NCBI RefSeq assembly: GCF_900170025.1
Contig: NZ_FWEX01000006.1
Location: 100,668-164,667, forward strand
DNA length: 64,000 bases
Reading direction: 5' to 3'
Source of the DNA: Nitrospira sp. ND1
GTDB lineage: Bacteria; Nitrospirota; Nitrospiria; Nitrospirales; Nitrospiraceae
A model generated the notes under the pieces. The model did not search any database and was not told where the DNA came from. It worked only from the letters and a program-made list of their open reading frames with translations. Position 1 is the stretch's first letter. Each line of letters opens with the position of its first letter. Below are positions 35,954 through 45,294 of this stretch, piece by piece. The position numbers and the translations under genes were made by a program.

Positions 35954-36802
35954 ATGTTGAACCCTTCACTCCGGGACTCGACGCCTCTTACTGAATCACC
36001 ACGTCGCCGAGGTGTGCCCATGAGTGCACGCGGAACCTTCGTGTCGATCCTCGCATGGCCGTTGAAGGGACTCGTCAGGACGATCCTGGGCCCTTCCCTC
36101 TATCAGCAAGTGCGAGTCACGTTCCTCGGTGAACAGTCAGGATTGGGACTCGACTGGCGGTGGGCAAATTCTCTGCGCCGCCCGCATCCTATCCGTCGGG
36201 ACTTCGGTTGGCAGGCGGGACAACCGATCGATCGGTATTATACCGAGCAGCACTTTCTACCGGCCTGTCGCGCGGATATTCGCGGCAGGGTGTTGGAAAT
36301 CGGAGACGATCGATATACCCGGCAATTCGGTGCGGAGAAGGTCACGGTGTCGGAGGTCCTCCATCTTCACCCCGACACTCCCGGCGCCACGATCTGCGCG
36401 GATCTGACCAAAGCGGATCACATCCCCTCCGACAGTTTCGATTGCATTATTCTCACCTTCACCCTGCAATTTATCTTCGATGTGCGGGCGGCGATCAGGA
36501 CTGTGGCACGCATTCTCAACCCCGGGGGCGTCGCCCTGCTGGTGTTTCCCGGTATCACCCAGATCTCCCGCTATGACATGGACAATTGGGGGGAGTTCTG
36601 GCGCTTCACCTCCTTGTCGGCACGAAGGCTGTTCGAAGAAGTTTTTCGGCCCGACGATGTGACGGTCACCACCTATGGCAATGTCTTAGCCGCGACAGCA
36701 AGCTTGCAAGGACTGATCTCCTCGGAATTGCGTCGCGAGGAATTGGACCATTGGGACCGGGATTATGAATTGGTGATCGGCCTGCGTGCAGTGAAGCGAT
36801 AG
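35954..36802 (+). CDS. Class I SAM-dependent methyltransferase
   Basis: This 282-residue protein carries a Methyltransf_11-type domain: SAM motif I in GRVLEIGDD, acidic and post-motifs around DLTKADHIP, motif IV in FDCIILTFTLQFIFD and motif VI in LNPGGVALLVF. The N-terminal 90 residues contain a conserved-looking DWRWANSLRRPHPIRRDFGW segment. The substrate is unknown; glycan or small-molecule methylation is typical for this group. It converges on the NDH-2 gene with a 10-base gap. Confidence 0.8.
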   Translation: MLNPSLRDSTPLTESPRRRGVPMSARGTFVSILAWPLKGLVRTILGPSLYQQVRVTFLGEQSGLGLDWRWANSLRRPHPIRRDFGWQAGQPIDRYYTEQHFLPACRADIRGRVLEIGDDRYTRQFGAEKVTVSEVLHLHPDTPGATICADLTKADHIPSDSFDCIILTFTLQFIFDVRAAIRTVARILNPGGVALLVFPGITQISRYDMDNWGEFWRFTSLSARRLFEEVFRPDDVTVTTYGNVLAATASLQGLISSELRREELDHWDRDYELVIGLRAVKR

Positions 36803-36812
36803 GACTCCTGGC

Positions 36813-38096
36813 TCAGGGCAGCCCATTCGCCTCCCCGGCTCCCTCTTCGCGCAATCCCCGCGGCTTCCCATAGATCAATCGTGCACCGGGCTTGAACGTG
36901 ATGTAGTACCAGATCCATTCCACCATCACCCGAAACCGGTTCCGGAAGCCGATCAAAAAAAATATATGGATGAAAGACCAGGCCAGCCAGGCGACCAGGC
37001 CCGAAGACGACACAGGTCCGAATCGGGCCACGGCCTTGGCTCTGCCGATGGTGGCTAACATGCCACGATCCCTGTAGCGAAAGAACCGGCGATGCTCCTT
37101 CCGGATGTCGTGGGCAATCAACCCGGCTACATAGCAACCTTCCTGCATCGCGACCGGCGCCACGCCCGGCAGAGCGCGCCCTTCGGGAGACTCGCAATGC
37201 GCGGCATCGCCGATGACAAACGTCCACGGATCACCCGGCAGACTGAGATCTCGCTCGACGCGGACGCGCCCGGTCTGATCCAACGGCACATCCAACGATC
37301 GCAATATCGGCGACGCGATGTTCCCTGCTGCCCAGAGCACATTGGCGGTTCGAATGAATTGCGCGCCGGCCAAGACCCCGTGCCCGGTTACGTCATGGAC
37401 CCGGCAGTTCACCATGACGGTGACCCCGAGCGCCTCCAATGCCATCTGCGCCTTCCCGGACAAATCAGGCGGGAAAGCCTCGAGTATGCGGCCTCCACCC
37501 TCGATTAAGATCACCCGAAACTCCGCCCGATGCAACACCGGAAAATCCGGCGCCATCGCCCTCCGTCCGATCTCCATAAGCGCGCCGGCCAGCTCGACTC
37601 CGGTTGGCCCGCCTCCGACAATGACGAAGGTGAGATAGTCGCTCGCACGCTGCGCGTCACCCGCCTGTTGGGCCTGCTCAAAGGCCATCAACATCCGCTC
37701 GCGAAGCTCCAAGGCATCGGGAATGGTTTTCAGCCCCGGGGCATGCATCTCCCAATCTTCATGGCCAAAGTAGGCATGTCGCGCACCAGGCGCCAGGATC
37801 AGTCGGTCATAGGGAATCGGCGCGGTCTCGGAGAGCAGGACGCAACGCGCCGCTCGATCGATCTTGGTGACCTCCCCCAGCGTAATCCGGATGTTCTGCT
37901 GTCCTCGAAACAGCGTCCGGAGCGGCCAGGCGATATCAGCCGGTGACAACGCCGCAGTCGCGACCTGGTAGAGCAGCGGCTGAAAGAGATGGTGATTAAC
38001 GCGATCCACGAGTACAACTTGAGCCGCCGCCCCTTCGAGCGCTCTGGCAGCAGCCAAGCCCCCGAACCCTCCCCCGACGATCACCACACGCTGCAT
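36813..38096 (-). CDS. ndh: Type II NADH dehydrogenase (NDH-2)
   Basis: This 427-residue flavoprotein transfers electrons from NADH to quinone without proton pumping. It has an FAD Rossmann motif at the N-terminus (VVIVGGGFGGLAAARAL), a second dinucleotide motif near residue 165 (FVIVGGGPTGVELAGAL), a third conserved region with VIGDAAHCE, and a C-terminal amphipathic/hydrophobic stretch (SFIHIFFLIGFRNRF) that anchors it to the inner membrane. AAGGAGGG precedes the ATG. It is monocistronic by context, separated from the upstream gene by a terminator. Confidence 0.92.
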   Translation of the reverse strand: MQRVVIVGGGFGGLAAARALEGAAAQVVLVDRVNHHLFQPLLYQVATAALSPADIAWPLRTLFRGQQNIRITLGEVTKIDRAARCVLLSETAPIPYDRLILAPGARHAYFGHEDWEMHAPGLKTIPDALELRERMLMAFEQAQQAGDAQRASDYLTFVIVGGGPTGVELAGALMEIGRRAMAPDFPVLHRAEFRVILIEGGGRILEAFPPDLSGKAQMALEALGVTVMVNCRVHDVTGHGVLAGAQFIRTANVLWAAGNIASPILRSLDVPLDQTGRVRVERDLSLPGDPWTFVIGDAAHCESPEGRALPGVAPVAMQEGCYVAGLIAHDIRKEHRRFFRYRDRGMLATIGRAKAVARFGPVSSSGLVAWLAWSFIHIFFLIGFRNRFRVMVEWIWYYITFKPGARLIYGKPRGLREEGAGEANGLP

Positions 38097-38183
38097 CGCG
38101 CGTTCCCTCCTTGCCGGGCTGGCATATCCGCATATCAGCTGCCCGGAACCATGTGTATCATGCCACTCTATCCCAAAAAGGAA

Positions 38184-38213
38184 AGGGCAGGCTCTCTCAC
38201 AAGAGCCTGCCCT
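38184..38213 (-). terminator. Rho-independent terminator
   Basis: The arms AGGGCAGGCTCT and AGAGCCTGCCCT form a perfect 12-bp stem with a 6-base loop. On the minus strand the stem is followed by TTTCCTTTTT. It lies just after the PRC-barrel gene at 38239 and insulates ndh. Confidence 0.88.
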
Positions 38214-38238
38214 GTATCACTTCACACAAGGTGTCGAA

Positions 38239-38946
38239 CTAGCGCTTGCTGCTCGGATGGCCGCCTTCGAATCCAGGGGCCTGTCCGGGAGGTAATCCAC
38301 TGGTTCCACTCGGGCCACCACCGCCCACGCTTTCTTCACCCATCGGCCCGGTTGCACCCGGCCCCTTCTGCCCTGGAATGCCGGGATTACCGGGAGCGGA
38401 GGGCGCTTCGCGAACCTGTTCCATCTTATCCATATAGTGCTTGATATCCGGCGACATGTCCTTGCTGCTGTTCATGGACACCGGATTTTGAATGTCTTCT
38501 TTCTTGAGATTCAACTGAAGTTTGTCGCCCTTCGTCACAAACTGACTCCAGCGAATGGGAATCGGCCGCTTCGATTCGTTGGGCACGAACACGACGTATT
38601 CGATGTCACCGGTCTTCGTGTCCTTCAAGACTTGATGAATCTTGCCGATCTCGGCGCCCTGTGTATTGTACACAGAAGCATTGGCGTATTTGCTCCCTTT
38701 CTCCTCTTCGAGTTTTCCCTGTCGAACCGGTGTATCCGCATATTCTTCAGGCACTCCCTGTTTTCCACCGGTCAGATCTGTTTTCTTGTCGGGATTGATC
38801 GTTTCTCTCGGGGTGGACGTTCCTGCACCCTTCCCCATGGTGGAATCGGATGTCCCGCCTTCCCTGGATCCTTGCGTGAATCCCGGTGAACTCGTAGCGA
38901 GTAAGAGAGCAATCGTTCCGGCGTAAATGGCTATTTGTCGCATCAT
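38239..38946 (-). CDS. PRC-barrel protein with a collagen-like Gly/Pro tail
   Basis: The 235 residues have a signal peptide (MMRQIAIYAGTIALLLATSS), a disordered Gly/Thr-rich section, a PRC-barrel domain at about 90-155 (NASVYNTQGAEIGKIHQVL through IPIRWSQF) and a C-terminal tail of about 50 residues rich in Gly-Pro triplets such as GNPGIPGQKGPGATG. AAGGAG precedes the ATG. PRC barrels mediate protein assembly; exported copies are common among envelope stress proteins. A terminator follows directly. Confidence 0.82.
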   Translation of the reverse strand: MMRQIAIYAGTIALLLATSSPGFTQGSREGGTSDSTMGKGAGTSTPRETINPDKKTDLTGGKQGVPEEYADTPVRQGKLEEEKGSKYANASVYNTQGAEIGKIHQVLKDTKTGDIEYVVFVPNESKRPIPIRWSQFVTKGDKLQLNLKKEDIQNPVSMNSSKDMSPDIKHYMDKMEQVREAPSAPGNPGIPGQKGPGATGPMGEESVGGGGPSGTSGLPPGQAPGFEGGHPSSKR

Positions 38947-39002
38947 TAGATTCTCCTTCTTGCAGGTGTGCTACCGTTGCCTGAGAAACTCAGATGAACG
39001 TC

Positions 39003-39362
39003 TCACCAGTAGGGCTTGTAGCCATAATAGGTGTGGAGGCGCTCACCCCAGGCGGTATCCGCCATATCCGGCCAACGATCCTTATCAAACCCTTCGGCCT
39101 GTTCCAGCCGTTCCCTGGACACGTTCAAAATGAAGAAATCTCCCCCCGCGGACATCGTCAGGGCCTCCCAGGGAAGTGCGAACAGTTTGTCGCCCAACCC
39201 AAGAAAGCCGCCGAACGAGAGCACCGCATAAGCAATGCGTCCCTTTTCGAGATCGATCATCAGTTCATTGATCTCTCCCAGATCTTCTCCCGCCTGATTC
39301 TGTACGGGTGTGCCCTCTATCGTAGAAGCCGCCAGCAATCGTCGCCCTGTATGTAACGCCAT
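39003..39362 (-). CDS. PRC-barrel domain protein
   Basis: A 119-residue cytoplasmic protein (start MALHTGRRLL, AAGGAGGG upstream) with one PRC barrel (GTPVQNQAGEDLGEINELMI...AYAVLSFGG, then KLFALPWEAL). Unlike the paralogue at 38239 it has no signal peptide. A CTAG-box lies 91 bases upstream. It belongs to the general stress-protein set of this region. Confidence 0.85.
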   Translation of the reverse strand: MALHTGRRLLAASTIEGTPVQNQAGEDLGEINELMIDLEKGRIAYAVLSFGGFLGLGDKLFALPWEALTMSAGGDFFILNVSRERLEQAEGFDKDRWPDMADTAWGERLHTYYGYKPYW

Positions 39363-39453
39363 GAGAAACCCTCCTTGTGTTGATATGCGATGCTCTGAGG
39401 CAGACACGTTGACCTCGTACTCTTAGTCATAACGCCCGAGGTCGAGAGGAACA

Positions 39454-39470
39454 GCTAGGAAGGCCCCTAG
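39454..39470 (+). promoter_or_regulatory. CTAG-box upstream of the PRC-barrel gene
   Basis: The sequence is GCTAGG-AAGGC-CCCTAG, a nearly palindromic copy 91 bases upstream of the minus-strand start at 39362 and 23 bases after the end of treY. Confidence 0.55.
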
Positions 39471-39493
39471 AAATTCTGTCGGCGGGAGAAGAA

Positions 39494-42388
39494 TCAGTCT
39501 GAGCGAATCAGCAGGGCCACAGGACAATGTTTCAGGACTTGCCCGACAGGCAGTACCTGGCGCTCGCCCCGGTTGACCGTCTCGAACCGTTCTCCGGTGA
39601 ACAGGTGCTCATAGGCTGATCCGGCTTTCCAGGACGGAACCGTCAACCACGTGTCCCGCCAGGTGTCATCAGGTCTGCCCTCGTCTCTCGTCGCGGCCGA
39701 TCCGGCCATGAAACGCGGAGCGACGGCTACCACCGCTTGATCCTGGTGCAATCGCGCGAATGCGCAGAGGTGGAACTGGTGAGGGCCCTCGCAGTTTAGC
39801 GGAACGTAGTCACCATCCAGATACAGATCCGGATACGCTCGCCTGTGGCGCAGTGCCGCCTGCAGGATAAATAGTTTCAGTCGCCCGTCTTGCCATGATT
39901 CCGCGAGACAACGGAGAAACTCGATACGATCGCCCGCCTCGTTTGTTGCGGCTCGATCGAACTCCTTCAACATCCTGGCGCGAAGCGCGTACTCCACCGG
40001 ACGGCGGTTGTCCGGATCGACAAGATTCAATTCCCATAATTCTGCGCCCTGGTAACAGTCCGGAACACCGGGTGCGGCCACCTTCACCAACAACTGCGAC
40101 AAGCCGTTGTACATGCCATATCGAGCGACCATCGCCTGAAACGGCAGAAAGTCGTTCAGAAACGGATTGGCTTCCCGCGATGACAAGATGGCACGAATGA
40201 ACCGGCACAGCGCAGCTTCGTAATCCGGGTGGGGATTGATCCAACTGGTGTGCGTCTTCGCTTCTCGAGCAGCCTTGATCATGTACCGCTCAATGCGCGT
40301 CACAAACTCTTCGTACCGGACCTCATCCATCGTCATCAGCGGCCAGGCCCCCACCAATGTCTGGTACAAGAGATATTCGTCATTGCGATCGGGAGCAGGC
40401 GCCTCTTCGACCTCCGACCTGTAGCGCCTATTGAGCCTGGCCCAGCGGGCGATGGCCTTGCTCCAACGCTCTCGAAGTTCCGGGAGCACATTGATTCGAG
40501 CGCGCACATCTTCGCCACGTTTCGTGTCATGGGTTGAGGTTGCCGACATTGAGTAGGGCCAGCCGGCACGGCGTTCGCGAATGGCCTCGTGAAACGCCTC
40601 CACGGAGGAGCCGAAATGAGCCGGATCTCCCCCCACCTCATTGAGCGAGATCAGTCGGTTGTAGACATAGAAGGCCGTGTCCTCGACTCCCTTGGCCATC
40701 ACCGGACCTGTCGTCTGTTGAAACTTCGTGACGAACCGGATCTGCTCCTCCTTCGTCAATCCTGTGGACGGGTCCAGCTTTCCCACGAGCAGGTCGCGGA
40801 CGAAATCGAATATCTGACCGTTCAGCGTTGGATTGCGCCGTTTGGCCCTGGCGACAGCCAGCACGATATAGGCCTGATCGCGGTCGAGCGGAGCCTCGCG
40901 GTGGGTCGTCAGATACGAGCGGTAGACCGGAAAACAGGCAATGATTTCACGGACGGCATGGGTCAGGCTGTTGAGGGTAAAGTCCCGGTAGTGCCGGTCC
41001 CGCTCGGAAAGTCGATTCAATTGGTGACCGAGCACATTGAGTTCGCTGGACATGGAGGCCCGCATGATCAGTTTCTTGGACTGGTACACCAAGTCACGAT
41101 AGGGTCGCCGCTCTCCGGTAAAGCGCGCATACAACGCCTCCATCGCCTGTTCTTGGTCCGCCCGGACAAACAATCCATTCACCAGATTGAGAAAGTCATA
41201 GCCGGTGGTACCGGCGACGGGCCAGCTGCGGGGAAGCTGTTCGCCTTCACCCAGGATCTTCTCGACCAGGACGAATAGCGAGGGCGTGTCTTTGTCGCGC
41301 TCCCGAGGCAATTCTGCAGCCGCCCAGGCTTGCAGCTGCTGCAGATAATGCTCCGGATCGTACAACCCATCGACATGGTCGATCCGCAGGCCGGTCGCTA
41401 TCCCTCGCTTAAGCAAACGGAAGATCAGCCGGTGAGACTCAGTGAAGACAGATTCCTCTTCGGTCCTGATGGCGGCCAATTCATTGACGTCGAAAAATCG
41501 CCGATAATTGATCTCCTCCGACGCCACACGCCAGGACGCGAGCCTGTAACTTTGTTCGTTCAGCAGAGCGTCGAGTTTGTCGAAGCTTGCCGACAGACCT
41601 TTCGTGCCGTTATAGGCCGCCACGTTGGCCAGGACATGCGCATGCACTTCCCGGCAATCCATGATCACCGCAGCCAACCGTCTCCTGACAATTTCTGTTT
41701 CCCGATAGCGCTCGGCGACTTTTTCCGGAACACGTTCCCGGCCCGGCGGCAAATGAGACAGCGCGGTCAGAATGCTTTGCAGTTCGAGGACGGCTGCATG
41801 CCCTGATCCCAGGAGTTCGATAAGCTCGGTGAGCCGGAAGGACAGGATCGACGCCCAGGACGTGGGAGCAAGAGGAAGCCGCTGCCGGTAATAGGACACC
41901 AGGAACCCTCCCTCCTCATACTGCAGGCGGATCTCCTGGTTCTCGAGCACCGTTCCATACTGCTCGCCGAGAATGGGGAGCAGCACCTTATCTTCGAGTT
42001 CCCGTTTCAACGGAGTCCAATCGACGTCGAAGGCCGCGGCGTAGCGAGCGCCAGGACCGTTTTCGAGCACATCCCACCACCAACGGTTGTCCGGGGTCCC
42101 GATGCCCATGTGATTGGGGACGACATCGACCAATAACCCCATGTCGTGTTGTTTCAGCGCGTCAGCGAAGAGGGCAAAATCCTCGTCGCTTCCCAACTCA
42201 GGATTCAAGGTACCGGGGTCCACCAGATCGTATCCGTGCATACTTTCCGGTGCCGCCTTGAGCAATGAAGAGGCATAACAATCGGTAATACCCAAGGCGT
42301 GCAGATAGGGCACCAGGGCGGCGGCGTCCTTGAACGTGAAGGTGTGGTTGAACTGGAGACGATAGGTCGAAACAGGAATCCTCGGCAT
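39494..42388 (-). CDS. treY: Maltooligosyl trehalose synthase (TreY)
   Basis: This 964-residue GH13 enzyme turns the reducing end of maltooligosaccharides into a trehalosyl unit by intramolecular transglycosylation. Motifs: N-terminal RIPVSTYRLQFN, nucleophile Asp in GLRIDHVDGLYDP, acid Glu in LVEKILGEGEQLP and the HD-containing STHDTKRGEDVRARI. Length is normal. The ATG at 42388 has GAGGTG nine bases upstream; a GTG four codons earlier is an alternative. It lies 24 bases after glgC. TreZ, needed to release trehalose, is not in this window. Confidence 0.96.
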   Translation of the reverse strand: MPRIPVSTYRLQFNHTFTFKDAAALVPYLHALGITDCYASSLLKAAPESMHGYDLVDPGTLNPELGSDEDFALFADALKQHDMGLLVDVVPNHMGIGTPDNRWWWDVLENGPGARYAAAFDVDWTPLKRELEDKVLLPILGEQYGTVLENQEIRLQYEEGGFLVSYYRQRLPLAPTSWASILSFRLTELIELLGSGHAAVLELQSILTALSHLPPGRERVPEKVAERYRETEIVRRRLAAVIMDCREVHAHVLANVAAYNGTKGLSASFDKLDALLNEQSYRLASWRVASEEINYRRFFDVNELAAIRTEEESVFTESHRLIFRLLKRGIATGLRIDHVDGLYDPEHYLQQLQAWAAAELPRERDKDTPSLFVLVEKILGEGEQLPRSWPVAGTTGYDFLNLVNGLFVRADQEQAMEALYARFTGERRPYRDLVYQSKKLIMRASMSSELNVLGHQLNRLSERDRHYRDFTLNSLTHAVREIIACFPVYRSYLTTHREAPLDRDQAYIVLAVARAKRRNPTLNGQIFDFVRDLLVGKLDPSTGLTKEEQIRFVTKFQQTTGPVMAKGVEDTAFYVYNRLISLNEVGGDPAHFGSSVEAFHEAIRERRAGWPYSMSATSTHDTKRGEDVRARINVLPELRERWSKAIARWARLNRRYRSEVEEAPAPDRNDEYLLYQTLVGAWPLMTMDEVRYEEFVTRIERYMIKAAREAKTHTSWINPHPDYEAALCRFIRAILSSREANPFLNDFLPFQAMVARYGMYNGLSQLLVKVAAPGVPDCYQGAELWELNLVDPDNRRPVEYALRARMLKEFDRAATNEAGDRIEFLRCLAESWQDGRLKLFILQAALRHRRAYPDLYLDGDYVPLNCEGPHQFHLCAFARLHQDQAVVAVAPRFMAGSAATRDEGRPDDTWRDTWLTVPSWKAGSAYEHLFTGERFETVNRGERQVLPVGQVLKHCPVALLIRSD

Positions 42389-42412
42389 GACCTGTTGCAC
42401 CTCGGCCGGCTC

Positions 42413-43672
42413 TCAGTGGGACGACAATCGGCGCTTGAACAGCTCCGTCCGTACGTCCGGCTTGGGAAACACCATGACATCGGAGGCCATCCAGGGAGCG
42501 TTCGGTCCGGCCTCACGATCCCCATGCCCCAATTCGACCCCGGCAGGAATTTCATTGTTCCGGTCGATCACAACTCGACGCAGATGCGCCTTCGCGCCGA
42601 TCCTGGCGTGATCGAGAATGACCGAATCTTCTATGTGGGCACCGGCTTCGATCCGCACATGGCGACCGATGATGCAGCGACGAATGTCCGCTTCGATCAA
42701 ACGGCTCCCCTCTCCGACCACCGCATGATCCAGATAGCAGTTCACTACACTGGCGGGAGGGCCGAATGACGGCTCACTCCGGATGGGCCACTCCGGATTG
42801 CGCAAATCGTTGAGCGGCGCGTCCCCGAGCAGGTCCATGTTGGCTTGCCAATAGGCGGGAATGGTCCCGACATCCCGCCAATACCCCGGCTCCTCGTAGT
42901 ACGCCAGTCCGGGAATTTCGTTCTCCTGAAAGTTGTACGCCATCACTCGTTCCTGACAGATGAGGCGTGGAAGAATATCTTTCCCGAAGTCATGCGATCC
43001 TTCTCTCTCCGCGTTCTCCTCCAAGGCTCTGATCAACACGTCCGTATTGAACAGATAGTTGCCCATGGACGAGAGGGCGCGATCCGGTTGTCCCGGGAGG
43101 CCTTTGGGATCAGAGGGTTTCTCCTCAAATCCGACGATCCTGCTGTTCCGATCGACCTCGACGATACCGAACCCCTGCGCCGATGCCAGGGGAACCGGCA
43201 GGGTCGCGACCGACACCTCGGCCTCCCGCTCCTGATGAGCACGGACCATCTGGCGGATGTCCATACGGTAAATGTGGTCGGCTCCGAACACCGCGACGAT
43301 GTCGGGATTGAAGTCGTGAATCAGGGTGAGGTTTTGGTACACGGCATCCGCGGTGCCTTCATACCAGCCGCGATGCAAATTCATTTGCGGCGGCACCACC
43401 GTGACGAACTGCCGGTCACCGTCGCCGATGCGCCAGGCTCGTCGGAGATGCTCGATCAACGATTGCGAGCGGTATTGGACCATCACATGCATGGCGGTGA
43501 TCCCGGAGTTGTAGAAATTACTCAGGACAAAATCGATGAGACGGTACGTGCCTCCGAAGGGCACGGCGGGTTTACTGCGTACCTGCGTCAAGGGCATCAA
43601 TCGTTCACCCTTGCCGCCGGCAAGAATCAAGGCCAGGACACGAGGTTGGTTGAGACGCGCATGAGTTCCCAT
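42413..43672 (-). CDS. glgC: Glucose-1-phosphate adenylyltransferase (ADP-glucose pyrophosphorylase)
   Basis: A 419-residue enzyme making ADP-glucose for glycogen synthesis. It has the nucleotidyltransferase signature LILAGGKGERLMPLT, the SKPAVPFGGTYRLIDF motif, an ADP-glucose-binding GTADAVYQN region and a C-terminal left-handed beta-helix. AAGGAG precedes the ATG. Pairing with treY points to a glycogen-to-trehalose route for storage or osmoprotection. Confidence 0.95.
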   Translation of the reverse strand: MGTHARLNQPRVLALILAGGKGERLMPLTQVRSKPAVPFGGTYRLIDFVLSNFYNSGITAMHVMVQYRSQSLIEHLRRAWRIGDGDRQFVTVVPPQMNLHRGWYEGTADAVYQNLTLIHDFNPDIVAVFGADHIYRMDIRQMVRAHQEREAEVSVATLPVPLASAQGFGIVEVDRNSRIVGFEEKPSDPKGLPGQPDRALSSMGNYLFNTDVLIRALEENAEREGSHDFGKDILPRLICQERVMAYNFQENEIPGLAYYEEPGYWRDVGTIPAYWQANMDLLGDAPLNDLRNPEWPIRSEPSFGPPASVVNCYLDHAVVGEGSRLIEADIRRCIIGRHVRIEAGAHIEDSVILDHARIGAKAHLRRVVIDRNNEIPAGVELGHGDREAGPNAPWMASDVMVFPKPDVRTELFKRRLSSH

Positions 43673-43715
43673 ATGACTCCTTGGCTACTATCAGCCTGCT
43701 GCGGACGGACGTGGA

Positions 43716-45173
43716 CTACAGCGCGCGCATAAACGCCACCAGCGCAGACTTTTCGTCGCGATTGAGTTGGAGGCCTGCCACGAGGTTAAAAAATTCAACC
43801 GTATCCTCCAACGTCAACAATCGCCCATCGTGGAGATAGGGCGGCGAATCCTTGATTCCCCGTAACGCGAACGATTTGATCGGACCATCGGCCTCGGCAC
43901 CGAATCGTTCCAGAAACAGATCGTGGAGCATGTGATCGGTATAGGACGGCGGCTGATGGCAGGTGACACAGTGCGCCTTCCCGAAGAACAGGTCCTCGCC
44001 TGCGATCTCTCGCTGACTCGCCCGTGCACGATCCAACCGCCCGGTCATGGGATCCAGTTTCGGCGCCGGAGGAAAATCGATCATGTTCTGGATTTGCGCC
44101 ATATGTGCCACCTGCAGACGATCGATGACGTTCATTCCTTTCTTCATCGCGCGGATCGGATCGCCGTTAAAATAGGCTGTCCGTTGTTCGAATTCGGTGA
44201 AGTCCTCGATCGATCTCAAGCTTCGCTTTGAACCGTGAACCTGTTGATTGAACATCCCCCTGAGACTGACCGTATCCAGCCGTAACCGGTCGCGTTGAGG
44301 GCGGGTGTCCGGATTGAGATGAAATTGACCGGTGGTGTGAAAATTGACATGGCAATCCAGGCAGGCCACGCCCAGACTCGGCTTGGGAGATTTCCGATCC
44401 GGTGTCAGGTTGAATTCTTCCTGCGGGAACTGGGTCACCAACATTCTCAAACCATCCAACTGAACGGGCGTGATGAGTCCGCGAAAAAGGCGATCAAAAT
44501 TATCCGCGCTCAGCACCTCTCCCTGCGAGACGTCGCCCAATTCTGGATGGGTGGTCAGGAAAATGGGCGGGGGAAATTCAGGAAGAAAACAATCCGGGAG
44601 GTCGAAGTCTACATCGAAACGCTCAAGCCGTGGAAATTGCTCCACCTGCTTTTGAGGAAACACCTGGCCGCCGACCTCATGTTTGACGTGCGGTAAACGC
44701 ATGAATCCGGATGGGAATAATTTCTGCCGGCGAATATCCTCCGGGCTTATGTGCGAGAGCTTGTCCCAGGTCATGCCTTCCTTGAGCTGTACCGTAGGTC
44801 CGATTGGCTGCGGCTTCCCCTTTGTCATGATGGCCCCTGTTTGCGTCTTACATTCGAACGTATAGCGCGACTGCAATAACGCAGCGTGATTGGCCATCAC
44901 CCTGGGTTTATCGCCCATGTCTTTCCTCATCACTTCTTCCGCTATGTGAGCCGTCGATTGACCGGATGGCGCCCCGAACAGATCGTAAGAAAAGTCCACA
45001 CCGTCGAACCCCTTTTCCTTTGCTTTTTCGATCGCGGATTGTGGCTGGTTCCGCTTCTCCTCGCCATGCCCTTGAGCCCCGACAAATACCAGCCCGGACA
45101 CGATGGCGATGCCGAAAACAGACGCTCCCAGAAGCCCCGCTGTGGCAATTCGCCTTCTTCGTGACGTACGCAT
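43716..45173 (-). CDS. Exported di-haem cytochrome c (peroxidase/MauG-like)
   Basis: A 485-residue exported protein: a basic N-region and hydrophobic signal (RRRRIATAGLLGASVFGIAI), then two haem-binding motifs, CLDCH at C271 and CVTCH at C402. The C-terminal part (FFGKAHCVTCHQPPSY, then LRGIKDSPPYLHDGRLLTLE) resembles bacterial cytochrome c peroxidase/MauG proteins. Periplasmic electron transfer or peroxide removal is likely; which one is not determined. The ATG at 45173 has GAGG upstream, in preference to an ATG four codons before. A strong CTAG-box lies 80 bases upstream. Confidence 0.82.
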   Translation of the reverse strand: MRTSRRRRIATAGLLGASVFGIAIVSGLVFVGAQGHGEEKRNQPQSAIEKAKEKGFDGVDFSYDLFGAPSGQSTAHIAEEVMRKDMGDKPRVMANHAALLQSRYTFECKTQTGAIMTKGKPQPIGPTVQLKEGMTWDKLSHISPEDIRRQKLFPSGFMRLPHVKHEVGGQVFPQKQVEQFPRLERFDVDFDLPDCFLPEFPPPIFLTTHPELGDVSQGEVLSADNFDRLFRGLITPVQLDGLRMLVTQFPQEEFNLTPDRKSPKPSLGVACLDCHVNFHTTGQFHLNPDTRPQRDRLRLDTVSLRGMFNQQVHGSKRSLRSIEDFTEFEQRTAYFNGDPIRAMKKGMNVIDRLQVAHMAQIQNMIDFPPAPKLDPMTGRLDRARASQREIAGEDLFFGKAHCVTCHQPPSYTDHMLHDLFLERFGAEADGPIKSFALRGIKDSPPYLHDGRLLTLEDTVEFFNLVAGLQLNRDEKSALVAFMRAL

Positions 45174-45252
45174 GTGAGACCTCATGTGGTTGAGAGAAGC
45201 GTTCGCGGATGGTTCGTGAGTGTGAATTTACCGGCGTATGGCCTATTGCACT

Positions 45253-45269
45253 ACTAGGTAGTTCCCTGG
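45253..45269 (+). promoter_or_regulatory. CTAG-box facing the di-haem cytochrome gene (strong copy)
   Basis: The sequence is ACTAGG-TAGTT-CCCTGG, 80 bases upstream of the minus-strand start at 45173. It forms an inverted pair with the copy at 45295. Confidence 0.65.
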
Positions 45270-45294
45270 CGATGAAGACCAGTATTGTCAATAA

